Shown here in pieces: positions 1 through 7,380 of a stretch of DNA of 64,000 bases. Each line of letters starts with the position of its first letter. Positions within the stretch are counted from its first letter, which is position 1. The DNA is from Dinoroseobacter sp049800775 (GTDB lineage Bacteria; Pseudomonadota; Alphaproteobacteria; Rhodobacterales; Rhodobacteraceae): NCBI RefSeq assembly GCF_049800775.1, contig NZ_JBNAFR010000001.1:682001-746000 (forward strand). The letters run 5' to 3'. The notes below the pieces were generated by a model that was given only the letters and a program-made list of their open reading frames with translations, ran no database searches and was not told the origin of the DNA. The position numbers and the translations under genes were made by a program.

Positions 1-202
1 TCACGATGGCCGGGAAGGGCCGCGAAAGATAGGCGATCACCTCTTCATAGGGCGCGCCGACGACGCTGCCGAAGGTGAAGAGGAAGAGCGGCACGAGGAT
101 CACGAGCCCGACGGAGCTCACCTGCATGTGCCAGTGATGTTCGGTCCCGGTCTTAGCAGAGCCCAGTCCGGCGGCGCGTTTGCGGTCGGTCATAAATGCC
201 AT
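1..202 (-). CDS. sdhD: succinate dehydrogenase membrane anchor subunit SdhD (partial)
   Basis: Hydrophobic anchor subunit of complex II, which with SdhC binds heme b and passes electrons from SdhAB to ubiquinone in the inner membrane. Only about 67 N-terminal codons are inside the window; the gene runs off the left edge. The visible protein begins MAFMTDRKRAAGLGSAKTG and contains the family motif GTEHHWHMQ followed by the first membrane helix (VSSVGLVILVPLFLFTF). I chose the ATG at 202 because a GGAGG lies just upstream, between it and the sdhC stop codon; a second in-frame ATG at 193 is possible. It lies 11 bp after sdhC on the same strand, so the two are one operon, and sdhA and sdhB are expected beyond the edge. 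Confidence 0.9.
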   Translation of the reverse strand, partial: MAFMTDRKRAAGLGSAKTGTEHHWHMQVSSVGLVILVPLFLFTFGSVVGAPYEEVIAYLSRPFPAIV

Positions 203-213
203 ATCAGCCTCCC

Positions 214-597
214 TCAGAGCGCGATAACGGTGATCAGGGTGAGCACGACGGAGCCGCCAATCACCATGTATCCCATGGCGTAGGCATCCTTGAGCTCGAA
301 CCCGTAGCCCGCATCCCAAACGAGATGCCGGATGCCCGCGAGCGCGTGGTACCAGAGCGCCCAGATCGAGCCGAAGAAGACCAGCTTGCCGAACCAGGAG
401 GTCACGATCCCATCGACGAAGGCGAAGTATTCAGGACCCGCTGCAGCACCCAGCAACCACCAGACGCAGAGCAACGCCCCGACCAGCAATGCGTTGCCTG
501 TGATCCGGGTCAGGATCGAGGTGACCGAGGTCAGCTCCGGCCGATAGATCTGAATATGCGGGGACAGGGGCCGGTCCCCCCGGTTCACGTCTGCCAT
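214..597 (-). CDS. sdhC: succinate dehydrogenase cytochrome b556 subunit SdhC
   Basis: Cytochrome b subunit of succinate:quinone oxidoreductase (complex II), 127 residues, a normal length for the family. The N-terminus RPLSPHIQIYR is the family signature. Three membrane helices follow, at roughly residues 30-52, 65-85 and 105-126. The sequence YHALAGIRHLVWD near residues 83-95 contains the histidine that ligates heme b. It is the first gene of a leftward sdhCDAB operon. The 310-bp upstream region is shared with a divergent cytochrome c' gene and holds a pair of palindromes (740-770) also found upstream of sucC, so regulation together with the succinyl-CoA synthetase operon is likely. Confidence 0.95.
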   Translation of the reverse strand: MADVNRGDRPLSPHIQIYRPELTSVTSILTRITGNALLVGALLCVWWLLGAAAGPEYFAFVDGIVTSWFGKLVFFGSIWALWYHALAGIRHLVWDAGYGFELKDAYAMGYMVIGGSVVLTLITVIAL

Positions 598-739
598 AGC
601 GGCACCTCATGCTTGTCCTGGCGAATGGGATCTTTGCAGATATGCATAAAGAGTTTTGTGGCCCTGTCACGGCCTGACACTGTCACGATCCGGGTTTCCG
701 GCGCGGTTATTTGGCGCAACCAGAGGGATTCCGGCGATT

Positions 740-770
740 TGTGATCACGCGCTACAAAAGTGTGATCACA
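740..770. promoter_or_regulatory. paired TGTGATCAC palindromes (candidate operator) between sdhC and cytochrome c'
   Basis: Two 10-bp sites, TGTGATCACG at 740-749 and TGTGATCACA at 761-770, have centres exactly 21 bp apart, two helical turns. The outer flanks are A/T (TTT before the first, AAT after the second). They lie 143-173 bp upstream of the sdhC start and 138-168 bp upstream of the divergent cytochrome c' start. The same pair with the same spacing occurs at 7381-7411 before sucC. The binding protein is unknown. Apart from this pair I see no gene in 598-907. Confidence 0.7.
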
Positions 771-907
771 ATAAGCGCACCCCGCCCAAGCCCTGACCCA
801 GAATCGGTTTTTTCCCGCCTTTTTCGCCACCTGCGCCAAGTTGTGGTCGGCAGATCCTGAATCTGTGCTACATTCTGTCGCAGAGAATATGGGATAAGGA
901 GCCCCTG

Positions 908-1384
908 ATGTCGATCACTCGCAGCTTTGCCCTCGCCCTTGTCGGCGCCGCGGCCTTCGCCACGATGACCCCGAGCCTCGCAATCGCGCAGTCCTACGAG
1001 AACCAGCTCAAGGCCCGGCAAGGCCAGTTCCGGCTGATTGCGCTGAATATCGGTGTGCTCGGCGGGATGGCCCGAGGGAACGTGCCCTATGACGCCGAGG
1101 CGGCGCAGGCCGCGGCGGACAATCTCGTCGCCGTTGCCTCGCTCCACCAGGGGGCGATGTGGCCGGAAGGATCGGACAGCATGAGCATCGACGGCACCCG
1201 TGCCATGCCTTCCATCTGGGAAGACAACGCGGATTTCCTGTCCAAGTGGCAGGACGTGGCCACGGCTGCCGAAGGTCTCGCCGCTGTCGCGGGCGATGGT
1301 CAAGCCGCGCTCGGCCCGGCGCTTGGGCCTTTGGGCGCGACCTGCAAGTCCTGCCACGAGGCGCATCGCGCGCCGGAAAGCTAA
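908..1384 (+). CDS. cytochrome c' (periplasmic monoheme)
   Basis: Periplasmic four-helix-bundle cytochrome c' of 158 residues. A Sec signal peptide covers residues 1-28 (ends SLAIAQ). The single heme site CKSCH is at residues 146-150, close to the C-terminus and followed by EAHR, as is typical of cytochrome c'. The family has a high-spin heme that binds NO and is implicated in nitrosative-stress resistance. It is followed after 9 bp by a diheme cytochrome c, so both are probably co-transcribed. It is divergent from the sdh operon and shares its palindrome-containing upstream region. An AAGGA lies 5 bp before the ATG. The role in this organism (NO binding or electron transfer) is inference. 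Confidence 0.9.
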   Translation: MSITRSFALALVGAAAFATMTPSLAIAQSYENQLKARQGQFRLIALNIGVLGGMARGNVPYDAEAAQAAADNLVAVASLHQGAMWPEGSDSMSIDGTRAMPSIWEDNADFLSKWQDVATAAEGLAAVAGDGQAALGPALGPLGATCKSCHEAHRAPES

Positions 1385-1393
1385 GCGCAGGCG

Positions 1394-2275
1394 ATGGGAC
1401 GTCTTCTCGGGATCGCCCTGCTGCTCATCGCGGCTGGGGTGTCTCTGGGCCTCTTTCTGACGCGCGCGACCCCGCTGGATGAGGCCGCGCTGGAGGGGCT
1501 GACCGGCGATCCTGTCGCTGGCGCTCAGGTGTTTCACGCAGCGGGCTGCGCGTCCTGTCACGCGGCCCCCGGCGCCAAGGGTGAGGATCGTCTGGTCCTC
1601 GCCGGGGGGCAGCGCTTCGCCTCGCCTTTCGGAACCTTCGTGGCGCCCAACATCTCGTCGGATCCCGAGGCCGGGATCGGCGGCTGGTCCGCGCTCGACT
1701 TCGCCTCGGCGGTGATGAGAGGCGTGTCGCCGGACGGCATGCATTATTACCCGGCTTTCCCCTTCACGGCCTACGCCCTGATGGAGCGGCAGGACGTGGT
1801 GGACCTTTGGGCCTATATGGCCACCCTCCCCCCGAGCACCGCGCCCAGCGCGCCGCATGAACTGGGCTTTCCCTTCAATATCCGGCGCAGCGTGGCGGTC
1901 TGGAAACTGCTGAACGGGCCATCGGACTGGGTGCAGCCCGCCGGCGACACGCCGCGCGGGCGTTACCTGGTGGAGGCCTTGGCCCATTGCGCCGAATGCC
2001 ACACGCCCCGCGACAGCCTCGGGCGGCTCGACACGGCGCGTTGGATGGCCGGGGCCCCGAACCCGTCGGGTCAGGGCAAGATCCCGGGGATCACCCCGGC
2101 CCAGCTCGACTGGTCTGCCGGGGACATCGCCTACTATCTGGAAACCGGCTTCACGCCCGATTTCGACTCGGCTGGCGGGCATATGGCCTCTGTGATCACA
2201 AACATGGCGCAACTGTCCGCTGAGGATCGCAACGCCATCGCCGCCTATGTGAAAGCTCTCCCTCGGGTAGAGTGA
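1394..2275 (+). CDS. diheme c-type cytochrome
   Basis: Protein of 293 residues with an N-terminal membrane helix (residues about 4-23, uncleaved anchor or signal) and two cytochrome c domains with heme motifs CASCH (52-56) and CAECH (199-203). The layout resembles the diheme cytochrome c subunits that accept electrons from membrane-bound alcohol, aldehyde or sorbitol dehydrogenases, but no dehydrogenase gene is adjacent. It follows the cytochrome c' gene by 9 bp, so the pair may act together in a periplasmic electron route. Function beyond electron transfer is not visible. Confidence 0.85.
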   Translation: MGRLLGIALLLIAAGVSLGLFLTRATPLDEAALEGLTGDPVAGAQVFHAAGCASCHAAPGAKGEDRLVLAGGQRFASPFGTFVAPNISSDPEAGIGGWSALDFASAVMRGVSPDGMHYYPAFPFTAYALMERQDVVDLWAYMATLPPSTAPSAPHELGFPFNIRRSVAVWKLLNGPSDWVQPAGDTPRGRYLVEALAHCAECHTPRDSLGRLDTARWMAGAPNPSGQGKIPGITPAQLDWSAGDIAYYLETGFTPDFDSAGGHMASVITNMAQLSAEDRNAIAAYVKALPRVE

Positions 2276-2386
2276 CAGGGCTGCGAACCGGCGAAGCTTT
2301 GCCAAAAGATCCGCGCGCAGCCTTGTGCGCGGGCCTGGCACGCCCATGTGATGAAGAGGCCCCCCACATGCCTAAGGAACTTACAC

Positions 2387-2545
2387 ATGTCCGAGCAAAC
2401 ACCTGATCCCGCCAAGACCTCCTCCACGCAGGGCCAAGACCTGCTGGCGAAACTCAAAGCCCCGATGACGGTCACGCTGCCCACATGGGCGTTCGGCGCG
2501 GCCGGTCTGGTCGGCTTCCTGTTGCTGATCGCCGCGCTCGATTGA
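2387..2545 (+). CDS. small single-pass membrane protein (52 aa), unknown
   Basis: Small predicted protein of 52 residues: a hydrophilic N-terminal half rich in Thr, Ser and Lys, then one C-terminal membrane helix (WAFGAAGLVGFLLLIAALD). I chose the ATG at 2387 because AAGGA lies 8 bp upstream; an in-frame ATG at 2348 lacks such a site. It lies 111 bp after the diheme cytochrome gene. It could be a small subunit or tether for the cytochromes, but this is only a suggestion from position. I do not recognise a family. Confidence 0.55.
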   Translation: MSEQTPDPAKTSSTQGQDLLAKLKAPMTVTLPTWAFGAAGLVGFLLLIAALD

Positions 2546-2554
2546 TCGAAACGT

Positions 2555-2575
2555 CCCGCTCGGACCCCGGGCGGG
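2555..2575. terminator. hairpin between convergent genes
   Basis: Nine-base-pair stem (CCCGCTCGG with CCGGGCGGG, one T-G wobble) with a three-base loop between the small membrane protein and the convergent mch gene. There is no T tract on either strand, so it may only protect 3' ends. Confidence 0.4.
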
Positions 2576-2584
2576 GCGCGTCGC

Positions 2585-3619
2585 TCAGAGCGGCATGAGC
2601 GCCCAGTAATCGAGGTCGAGCAGAACCCCCGGCAGGTACTTGCCGTTCTCGCCCTTAAGCTCCCCGACCGAGCCGTCTTTGGTCGCCACAAGGCGCAGCC
2701 GGATCGCCCCCACACCGGGCGCGGCGGTCTCGGCCTTGTCGAGAACCTCGGACCAGCATTTCACCGTATCCCCGGAGAAACAGGGGTTCGCATGGGCCCC
2801 GGCATTCAGCCCGACGACCATCTGCGCATTGGCCAGACCGTTGAAGCTGAGCGTGCGCGCCATGGAGATGACGTGACCGCCATAGATCAGCCGCTGGCCA
2901 TCGGGGCGGAAGGTGGCGTCGAAATGCACCTTGGCCGTGTTCTGCCACAGGCGGGTGGCCTGCATATGCTCGGCCTCTTCGATGGTCACCCCGTCCACAT
3001 GGTCGATGATCTCGCCCACCTCGTAATCGCCCCAACGGTGCGGCTCCCCCGCGAGATCGAAATCATAGCCGGTGAAATCGAGCCCCTCGGGGATCACGAG
3101 ATCCTCTGCCGGAACCGTCTTTGCGAGATCCGGGATCACCGTCTCGGGCGCGGGCGCGTCCGGGTTCGCTTTGCGCACCATCACCCAGCGGACATATTCC
3201 AGAACGGTCTCATCGCGCTGGTTGAGCCCCTTGGTCCGGACATAGACCACGCCGGATTTGCCGTTCGAGTTCTGTTTCAGCCCGATCACCTCGGAGACCG
3301 AGCGCAGCGTATCGCCCGGATAGACCGGCTTCAGAAACCGCCCCTCGCCATAGCCCAGATTGGCCACCGCATTCAGCGAGACATCCGGCACGGTCTTGCC
3401 AAAGACGATGTGGAACGCCGCGAGATCGTCCAGCGGGCTTGCCGGGAGGCCACTCGCCTGAGCAAACGCATCAGAAGAATAGAGCGCATGGCGCGCCGGA
3501 TAGAGCATGTGGTAGAGCGCGCGCTCCCCACCGGAGACCGTCCGCGGCACCGCGTGGGTCAACACCTGACCCAGCGCATAATCTTCGAAAAAGCGGCCCG
3601 CATTGGTTTTGGCCATCAT
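2585..3619 (-). CDS. mch: mesaconyl-CoA hydratase (beta-methylmalyl-CoA dehydratase)
   Basis: Interconverts mesaconyl-C1-CoA and beta-methylmalyl-CoA in the ethylmalonyl-CoA pathway, used for acetyl-CoA assimilation in organisms without isocitrate lyase. The protein has 344 residues and two MaoC/hotdog halves, as the family does: N-terminal FFEDYALGQ, and a second half with HVDGVTIEEAEHM and YGGHVISMARTLS. It is the last gene of the leftward set mcl2-nnrU-DUF1737-mch. Its ATG overlaps the stop of the DUF1737 gene (ATGA). The neighbouring malyl-CoA-type enzyme supports the assignment; from memory, R. sphaeroides has the same cluster next to sdhC. Confidence 0.9.
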   Translation of the reverse strand: MMAKTNAGRFFEDYALGQVLTHAVPRTVSGGERALYHMLYPARHALYSSDAFAQASGLPASPLDDLAAFHIVFGKTVPDVSLNAVANLGYGEGRFLKPVYPGDTLRSVSEVIGLKQNSNGKSGVVYVRTKGLNQRDETVLEYVRWVMVRKANPDAPAPETVIPDLAKTVPAEDLVIPEGLDFTGYDFDLAGEPHRWGDYEVGEIIDHVDGVTIEEAEHMQATRLWQNTAKVHFDATFRPDGQRLIYGGHVISMARTLSFNGLANAQMVVGLNAGAHANPCFSGDTVKCWSEVLDKAETAAPGVGAIRLRLVATKDGSVGELKGENGKYLPGVLLDLDYWALMPL

Positions 3620-3819
3620 TGGTCTCCTAGTTTCATCTCGCGGCTGTAGGGGGTGTCGATCTCCTTGGTGACCGCCTGACCGCAGCGCATGACGCCATGT
3701 GCGGCATCAAAGGCGTAGGTCGGATCACCATGGAGGTCCCAGCCCTTGGACAGCGCCTCCGAGACCTTGTGGCAGAAGGCCGAGGTGTCGTCCTCGGTCA
3801 GGAAGCGGTAGATCTTCAT
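3616..3819 (-). CDS. DUF1737 family protein
   Basis: Small protein of 67 residues beginning MKIYRFLTEDDTSAFCHKV, with GWDLHGDPTYAFD in the middle, matching the DUF1737 pattern. I chose the ATG at 3819, which matches the family's N-terminus and lies 4 bp after the nnrU stop. Its own stop overlaps the mch start by ATGA, so translation of mch is probably coupled to it. Function is unknown; the constant position next to mesaconyl-CoA hydratase suggests a link to that pathway, but this is inference. Confidence 0.75.
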   Translation of the reverse strand: MKIYRFLTEDDTSAFCHKVSEALSKGWDLHGDPTYAFDAAHGVMRCGQAVTKEIDTPYSREMKLGDQ

Positions 3820-3823
3820 GGGC

Positions 3824-4387
3824 TCAGGCTCCGAAGGGCGAGACGCCGAGCCAGGCATGGATGCCCGCGATCAGCACATAGAGCACCACTGTGATCACAG
3901 CGAGGCGGATGGTTGTCTTGGTGCCGGCCTTCTCCGGAGCGGTCCAGCTCGGCTCCGCCTTGTTGATCAGGATGACCGAGCCCACGGCCCAGCCCAGAAG
4001 CCCACCAAAGAGCAGGATCGATGCGAGATCCCCATTCACCAGCAGATGCGCAAAAGCCCAGATCTTGACCGCCAGAAGCTGCGGATGCCGGGTCCGGTAG
4101 GCAGGCCAGGCCTTGGCGCCCTTCGCCGCGCTGGACCCGTACACCCAGAGGGCCAGCAGCATCAGCGCGTTATTGACGTGGGTCAGGAACGCCGGCGGAT
4201 ACCAGACAGAGATGAACTCCGCCCCCCGATAGCCGAAGATCATCAGCACGAGCGCGGCCACGATCGCGACAGCGACCACCCCCCGGCCCATATCGCCCAT
4301 GGCAGCGCGCTGCTCGGGCATCAAACGCTTGAAATAATGGGCGCTCGTCCAGAGGACGAGACCGGCGATCAGAAGGACAAAGGACAT
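3824..4387 (-). CDS. NnrU family membrane protein
   Basis: Integral membrane protein of 187 residues with five or six hydrophobic segments and the NnrU family features LVLWTSAHYFKRLMP and GDLASILLFG. NnrU proteins were first noted in denitrifiers near nitrite and nitric oxide reductase genes, but many homologues occur without denitrification. The gene sits 3 bp downstream of mcl2 and 4 bp upstream of the DUF1737 gene, so it is inside an ethylmalonyl-CoA operon rather than a denitrification cluster. A cytochrome c' gene lies about 3 kb away. Specific role unknown. Confidence 0.8.
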   Translation of the reverse strand: MSFVLLIAGLVLWTSAHYFKRLMPEQRAAMGDMGRGVVAVAIVAALVLMIFGYRGAEFISVWYPPAFLTHVNNALMLLALWVYGSSAAKGAKAWPAYRTRHPQLLAVKIWAFAHLLVNGDLASILLFGGLLGWAVGSVILINKAEPSWTAPEKAGTKTTIRLAVITVVLYVLIAGIHAWLGVSPFGA

Positions 4388-4390
4388 GGC

Positions 4391-5266
4391 TTACTCCGCG
4401 GCGATGGCTTGGATTGCCTCCGCTTTTGCCAGAAGTTGCCGCGCGGTGGCAACGTGAAGGTTCTCGACGATCTTGCCATCGACAACGGCCACGCCCTGCC
4501 CGCTCGCCTCGGCCTCTTCAAAGGCGATGATCTGCCGATTTGCCAGGTCCAGTTCAGCCTCCGAGGGGGCGAAGGCGCTGTTGGCCACGGCGATCTGTGC
4601 CGGGTGGATCAGCGTCTTGCCGTCAAAGCCCATATCCCGGCCCTGATCGCATTCGGCCTTGAGACCGTCTTCATCCTTGAACGCATTATATACGCCGTCG
4701 ACCGCGACCAGACCGTAAGCCCGCGCCGCCAGCAGGCACAGACCGAGCCCCGTCTGCATGGGCAGACGGTCTGCGCGGAAGCGGCTGTCGAGCTCCTTGG
4801 CCAGATCGTTGGTCCCCATCACGAACCCCGCCATGCGCGGCGCTGCGGCAATCTCGGCCGCGTTCAACATCCCCAGCGGGGTCTCCATCATGGTCCAGAT
4901 CGTCGTCTCGGCGGTTTCGGGGCGCGCATCGAGCTTGGCGGCGAGCGCTTCGACATCCGCGGCGCTGTTCACCTTGGGCAGCAGAAGCGCCTCGGGTTTG
5001 GCGGCGGCCACCACATCGAGATCGGCCTGCCCCCATTCGGTGTCAAACCCGTTCAAACGCACGATTTTTGCCCGCGCGCCGTAGTCTTTCTCGGCGAGGG
5101 TCTCGGCCAGGAGATGCCGGGCATTCTCCTTCTCCTCGACGGCCACGGCATCCTCGAGATCGAAGATGATGGCGTCCACGGGCAGGGTCTGGGCCTTTTC
5201 GAGCGCGCGCGCCTTGGAGGCGGGAATATACAGAACAGAACGGTAAGGGCGCGCACGGTGATCCAT
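4391..5266 (-). CDS. mcl2: malyl-CoA lyase-family enzyme, likely (3S)-malyl-CoA thioesterase Mcl2
   Basis: Member of the HpcH/HpaI-CitE superfamily, 291 residues, with RSVLYIPASK (9-18), the Mg-binding region FDLEDAV (35-41), RLNG, LLPKV, METPLG and GTNDL. Enzymes of this type cleave malyl-CoA or beta-methylmalyl-CoA, or hydrolyse (3S)-malyl-CoA to malate. R. sphaeroides has two paralogues; as I recall, the one clustered with mch is the thioesterase Mcl2, which gives the final malate-forming step of the ethylmalonyl-CoA pathway. I chose Mcl2 by context; lyase activity cannot be excluded from sequence alone. The ATG at 5266 has GGAGAG upstream and fits the family N-terminus; an extension to 5401 would add a basic, non-conserved leader. 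It is first in its operon. Confidence 0.8.
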   Translation of the reverse strand: MDHRARPYRSVLYIPASKARALEKAQTLPVDAIIFDLEDAVAVEEKENARHLLAETLAEKDYGARAKIVRLNGFDTEWGQADLDVVAAAKPEALLLPKVNSAADVEALAAKLDARPETAETTIWTMMETPLGMLNAAEIAAAPRMAGFVMGTNDLAKELDSRFRADRLPMQTGLGLCLLAARAYGLVAVDGVYNAFKDEDGLKAECDQGRDMGFDGKTLIHPAQIAVANSAFAPSEAELDLANRQIIAFEEAEASGQGVAVVDGKIVENLHVATARQLLAKAEAIQAIAAE

Positions 5267-5331
5267 GATTCTCTCCAATGACAAACTTGGCGGAAAGAAC
5301 CCCAGAGAGAGAAATTTTGCAAGAAAGTTTC

Positions 5332-5346
5332 TTCTGCGCCGCAGAA
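5332..5346. promoter_or_regulatory. perfect palindrome upstream of mcl2 (candidate operator)
   Basis: TTCTGCG-C-CGCAGAA, seven-base perfect arms, lies 66-80 bp upstream of the mcl2 ATG. Related sequences sit close by: TTTTGCAAGAAAG at 5316-5328 and TGCAGAAAG at 5348-5356. TTTGC/GCAAA-type boxes are reported for short-chain fatty acyl-CoA regulators (RamB/PccR family) that control such pathways, but the match is loose. The rest of 5267-5573 contains a further inverted repeat, GTGCGA/TCGCAC at 5385-5401, and no gene. Confidence 0.4.
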
Positions 5347-5573
5347 ATGCAGAAAGGTCAATAGCTTGGACATAATTGCTGCAGGTGCGAAAAGGTCGCA
5401 CGCTGCATTAACACATTTTGAGATATTCTATGGGCACGATAGCTCTATGCGTCGGACTTTGGAGGGATGCGCAATCCGCCCAGGATTGCACGACATAAGC
5501 GGGTAGTCCGGCATGGCTTAACCACTAAAACGGGTCTCGGGGTTTCCCGGGGCACGGAAGGAAAGGTAGACCC

Positions 5574-5897
5574 ATGAAGACCCAATTGAAGACGCTGTCC
5601 CTTGGCCTGATGACGACCCTGGTTCTCTCCGGCGCAGCACTGGCACAAGCCGCCCCCTCCCCCTGTGCTGAACGTGACAAGGTCGTGAGCCGACTGACCT
5701 CCAATTATGGCGAAACGGTTCGGAGCATGGGGCTCGGCGCGAATAACGGCGTGATGGAGGTGTTTGCCTCCGACGAAACCGGCACCTGGACGATCACGGT
5801 CACCATGCCGAACGGCCAGACCTGCCTGATCGCCTCTGGCCAGGCCTTCGAAGGCGCCGCCGTGATGGCCAAGATCGCCCCGGGCGACGACGTCTGA
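5574..5897 (+). CDS. small secreted protein, unknown
   Basis: Predicted periplasmic protein of 107 residues. A Sec signal peptide covers residues 1-25 (LGLMTTLVLSGAALAQA). The mature part has two cysteines (CAERDKV and QTCLIASG) that could form one disulfide, and a central segment ETGTWTITVTMPNGQTC typical of small secreted alphaproteobacterial proteins of unknown function. AAGGAAAGG lies 7 bp before the ATG. It appears to be a single-gene unit between mcl2 and mdh. I do not recognise a characterised family. Confidence 0.7.
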   Translation: MKTQLKTLSLGLMTTLVLSGAALAQAAPSPCAERDKVVSRLTSNYGETVRSMGLGANNGVMEVFASDETGTWTITVTMPNGQTCLIASGQAFEGAAVMAKIAPGDDV

Positions 5898-5907
5898 GCA
5901 GACATCC

Positions 5908-5985
5908 CGCGCCGCGGTGCAGCGGCGCGACTGGCCTGTTCACCCTGTAAGTATGCCCTGCGCTGCAGCGTTTTCTGCGGCGCAG
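5908..5985 (+). other. two strong hairpins between the secreted protein and mdh
   Basis: Hairpin 1, 5908-5929: CGCGCCGC with GCGGCGCG, six-base loop. Hairpin 2, 5958-5985: eleven-pair stem (CTGCGCTGCAG with CTGCGGCGCAG, one wobble) and loop CGTTTT. Neither has a terminal T tract. The gap 5898-6267 otherwise holds no gene I can support; it presumably contains the mdh promoter and leader. The hairpins could end the upstream transcript or belong to a small RNA. Confidence 0.45.
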
Positions 5986-6267
5986 CCCACCCTCGGGGTC
6001 CAGACTCCCGCCTCCCCGCCCTTGGGAATCGCCTGTTTCGGCCTGTTTTCAGGACCAATCGGCGCTTTTGTATGCAACGGCACACCGACTGCGCGATGGG
6101 TCGCACCTGAGCCCTTGATCAGATAATCACCAGTTTTCCGACTCTTAGCCGCGCAAGACCGCGCGGTACGGGCGTTGGGGCGTTCCGCCGCGCGGCACTT
6201 CCCTTGTAAGGCCATGCTGCAGCCGCTAGGCACGCAGCGAAGATCAACGAAAGCCGGAGACTTATCC

Positions 6268-7230
6268 ATGGCCCGACCCAAGATCGCCCTCATCGGCGCT
6301 GGTCAGATCGGTGGCACCCTTGCCCACCTCGTCGCACTCAAGGAACTCGGAGATGTCGTTCTGTTCGATATCTCGGATGGCATCCCGCAGGGCAAGGCGC
6401 TCGACATCGCCGAGAGCGGTCCGGTCGAAGGTTTCGACGCCGCGCTGAAAGGCACCACCGATTATGCGGACATCGCAGGCGCAGATGTCTGCATCGTGAC
6501 CGCCGGTGTGCCGCGCAAGCCGGGCATGTCCCGCGACGACCTGCTGGGCATCAACCTCAAGGTCATGAAATCTGTGGGCGAAGGCATTGCCGCGAACGCA
6601 CCCGACGCCTTCGTGATCTGCATCACCAACCCGCTCGACGCGATGGTCTGGGCGCTGCAACAGTTTTCGGGCCTTCCGAAAGAGAAAGTCGTTGGCATGG
6701 CCGGCGTTCTCGACGCAGCCCGCTTCCGCCACTTCCTGTCGGTGGAATTCGACGTGTCCATGAAAGACGTCACCGCCTTCGTTCTGGGCGGCCATGGCGA
6801 CACCATGGTGCCGCTGACCCGTTATTCCACCGTGGCGGGTATCCCGCTCCCGGATCTGGTGAGCATGGGCTGGACCAGCCAGGAGAAGCTCGACGCAATC
6901 GTGCAGCGCACCCGTGACGGTGGCGCCGAGATCGTCGGCCTGCTGAAAACCGGCTCGGCCTTCTACGCCCCTGCCGCCTCGGCGGTCGAGATGGCCGAAG
7001 CCTATCTCAAGGATCAGAAGCGCCTTCTGCCCTGCGCCGCCTATTGCGATGGCGAGTTCGGTCTCGAGAAGATGTATGTGGGCGTGCCCACCGTGATCGG
7101 CGCCAATGGCATCGAGAAGGTCGTGGACATCAAGCTCAGCAAGGACGAGCAGGTCATGTTCGACAACTCCGTCAACGCCGTCAAAGGCCTGATGGAAGCC
7201 TGCAAGGGCATCGACGACAGCCTGTCCTGA
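6268..7230 (+). CDS. mdh: malate dehydrogenase (NAD)
   Basis: Oxidises malate to oxaloacetate with NAD+ in the TCA cycle. The protein has 320 residues, the LDH-like type of malate dehydrogenase common in alphaproteobacteria. Features: dinucleotide-binding GAGQIGGT at residues 10-17, substrate-loop VPRKPGMSRDDLL with the arginine that marks malate rather than lactate specificity, ITNPLDAM, and catalytic histidine in GGHGDTMVPL. I chose ATG 6268, where CGGAGA precedes by 7 bp; longer in-frame starts would add a non-homologous leader. It is followed by a clear terminator, so it appears to be transcribed separately from sucC. Confidence 0.97.
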   Translation: MARPKIALIGAGQIGGTLAHLVALKELGDVVLFDISDGIPQGKALDIAESGPVEGFDAALKGTTDYADIAGADVCIVTAGVPRKPGMSRDDLLGINLKVMKSVGEGIAANAPDAFVICITNPLDAMVWALQQFSGLPKEKVVGMAGVLDAARFRHFLSVEFDVSMKDVTAFVLGGHGDTMVPLTRYSTVAGIPLPDLVSMGWTSQEKLDAIVQRTRDGGAEIVGLLKTGSAFYAPAASAVEMAEAYLKDQKRLLPCAAYCDGEFGLEKMYVGVPTVIGANGIEKVVDIKLSKDEQVMFDNSVNAVKGLMEACKGIDDSLS

Positions 7231-7253
7231 TCGCGCAGCGCATTCAGACACCG

Positions 7254-7284
7254 GGCGACGCATGATCCCATGCGTCGCCTTTTT
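7254..7284 (+). terminator. rho-independent terminator after mdh
   Basis: Perfect eleven-pair stem (GGCGACGCATG with CATGCGTCGCC), loop ATCC and five T residues directly after the stem, 24 bp past the mdh stop codon. Confidence 0.92.
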
Positions 7285-7380
7285 CATGCCCGCGGCCCAA
7301 GCCGGGGCCGTTTGGCACAAGGGCCTGACGACGGGCCCCGAATCGCCAACAGCCTTCCATCTGCTTAATGGATTTTAATT

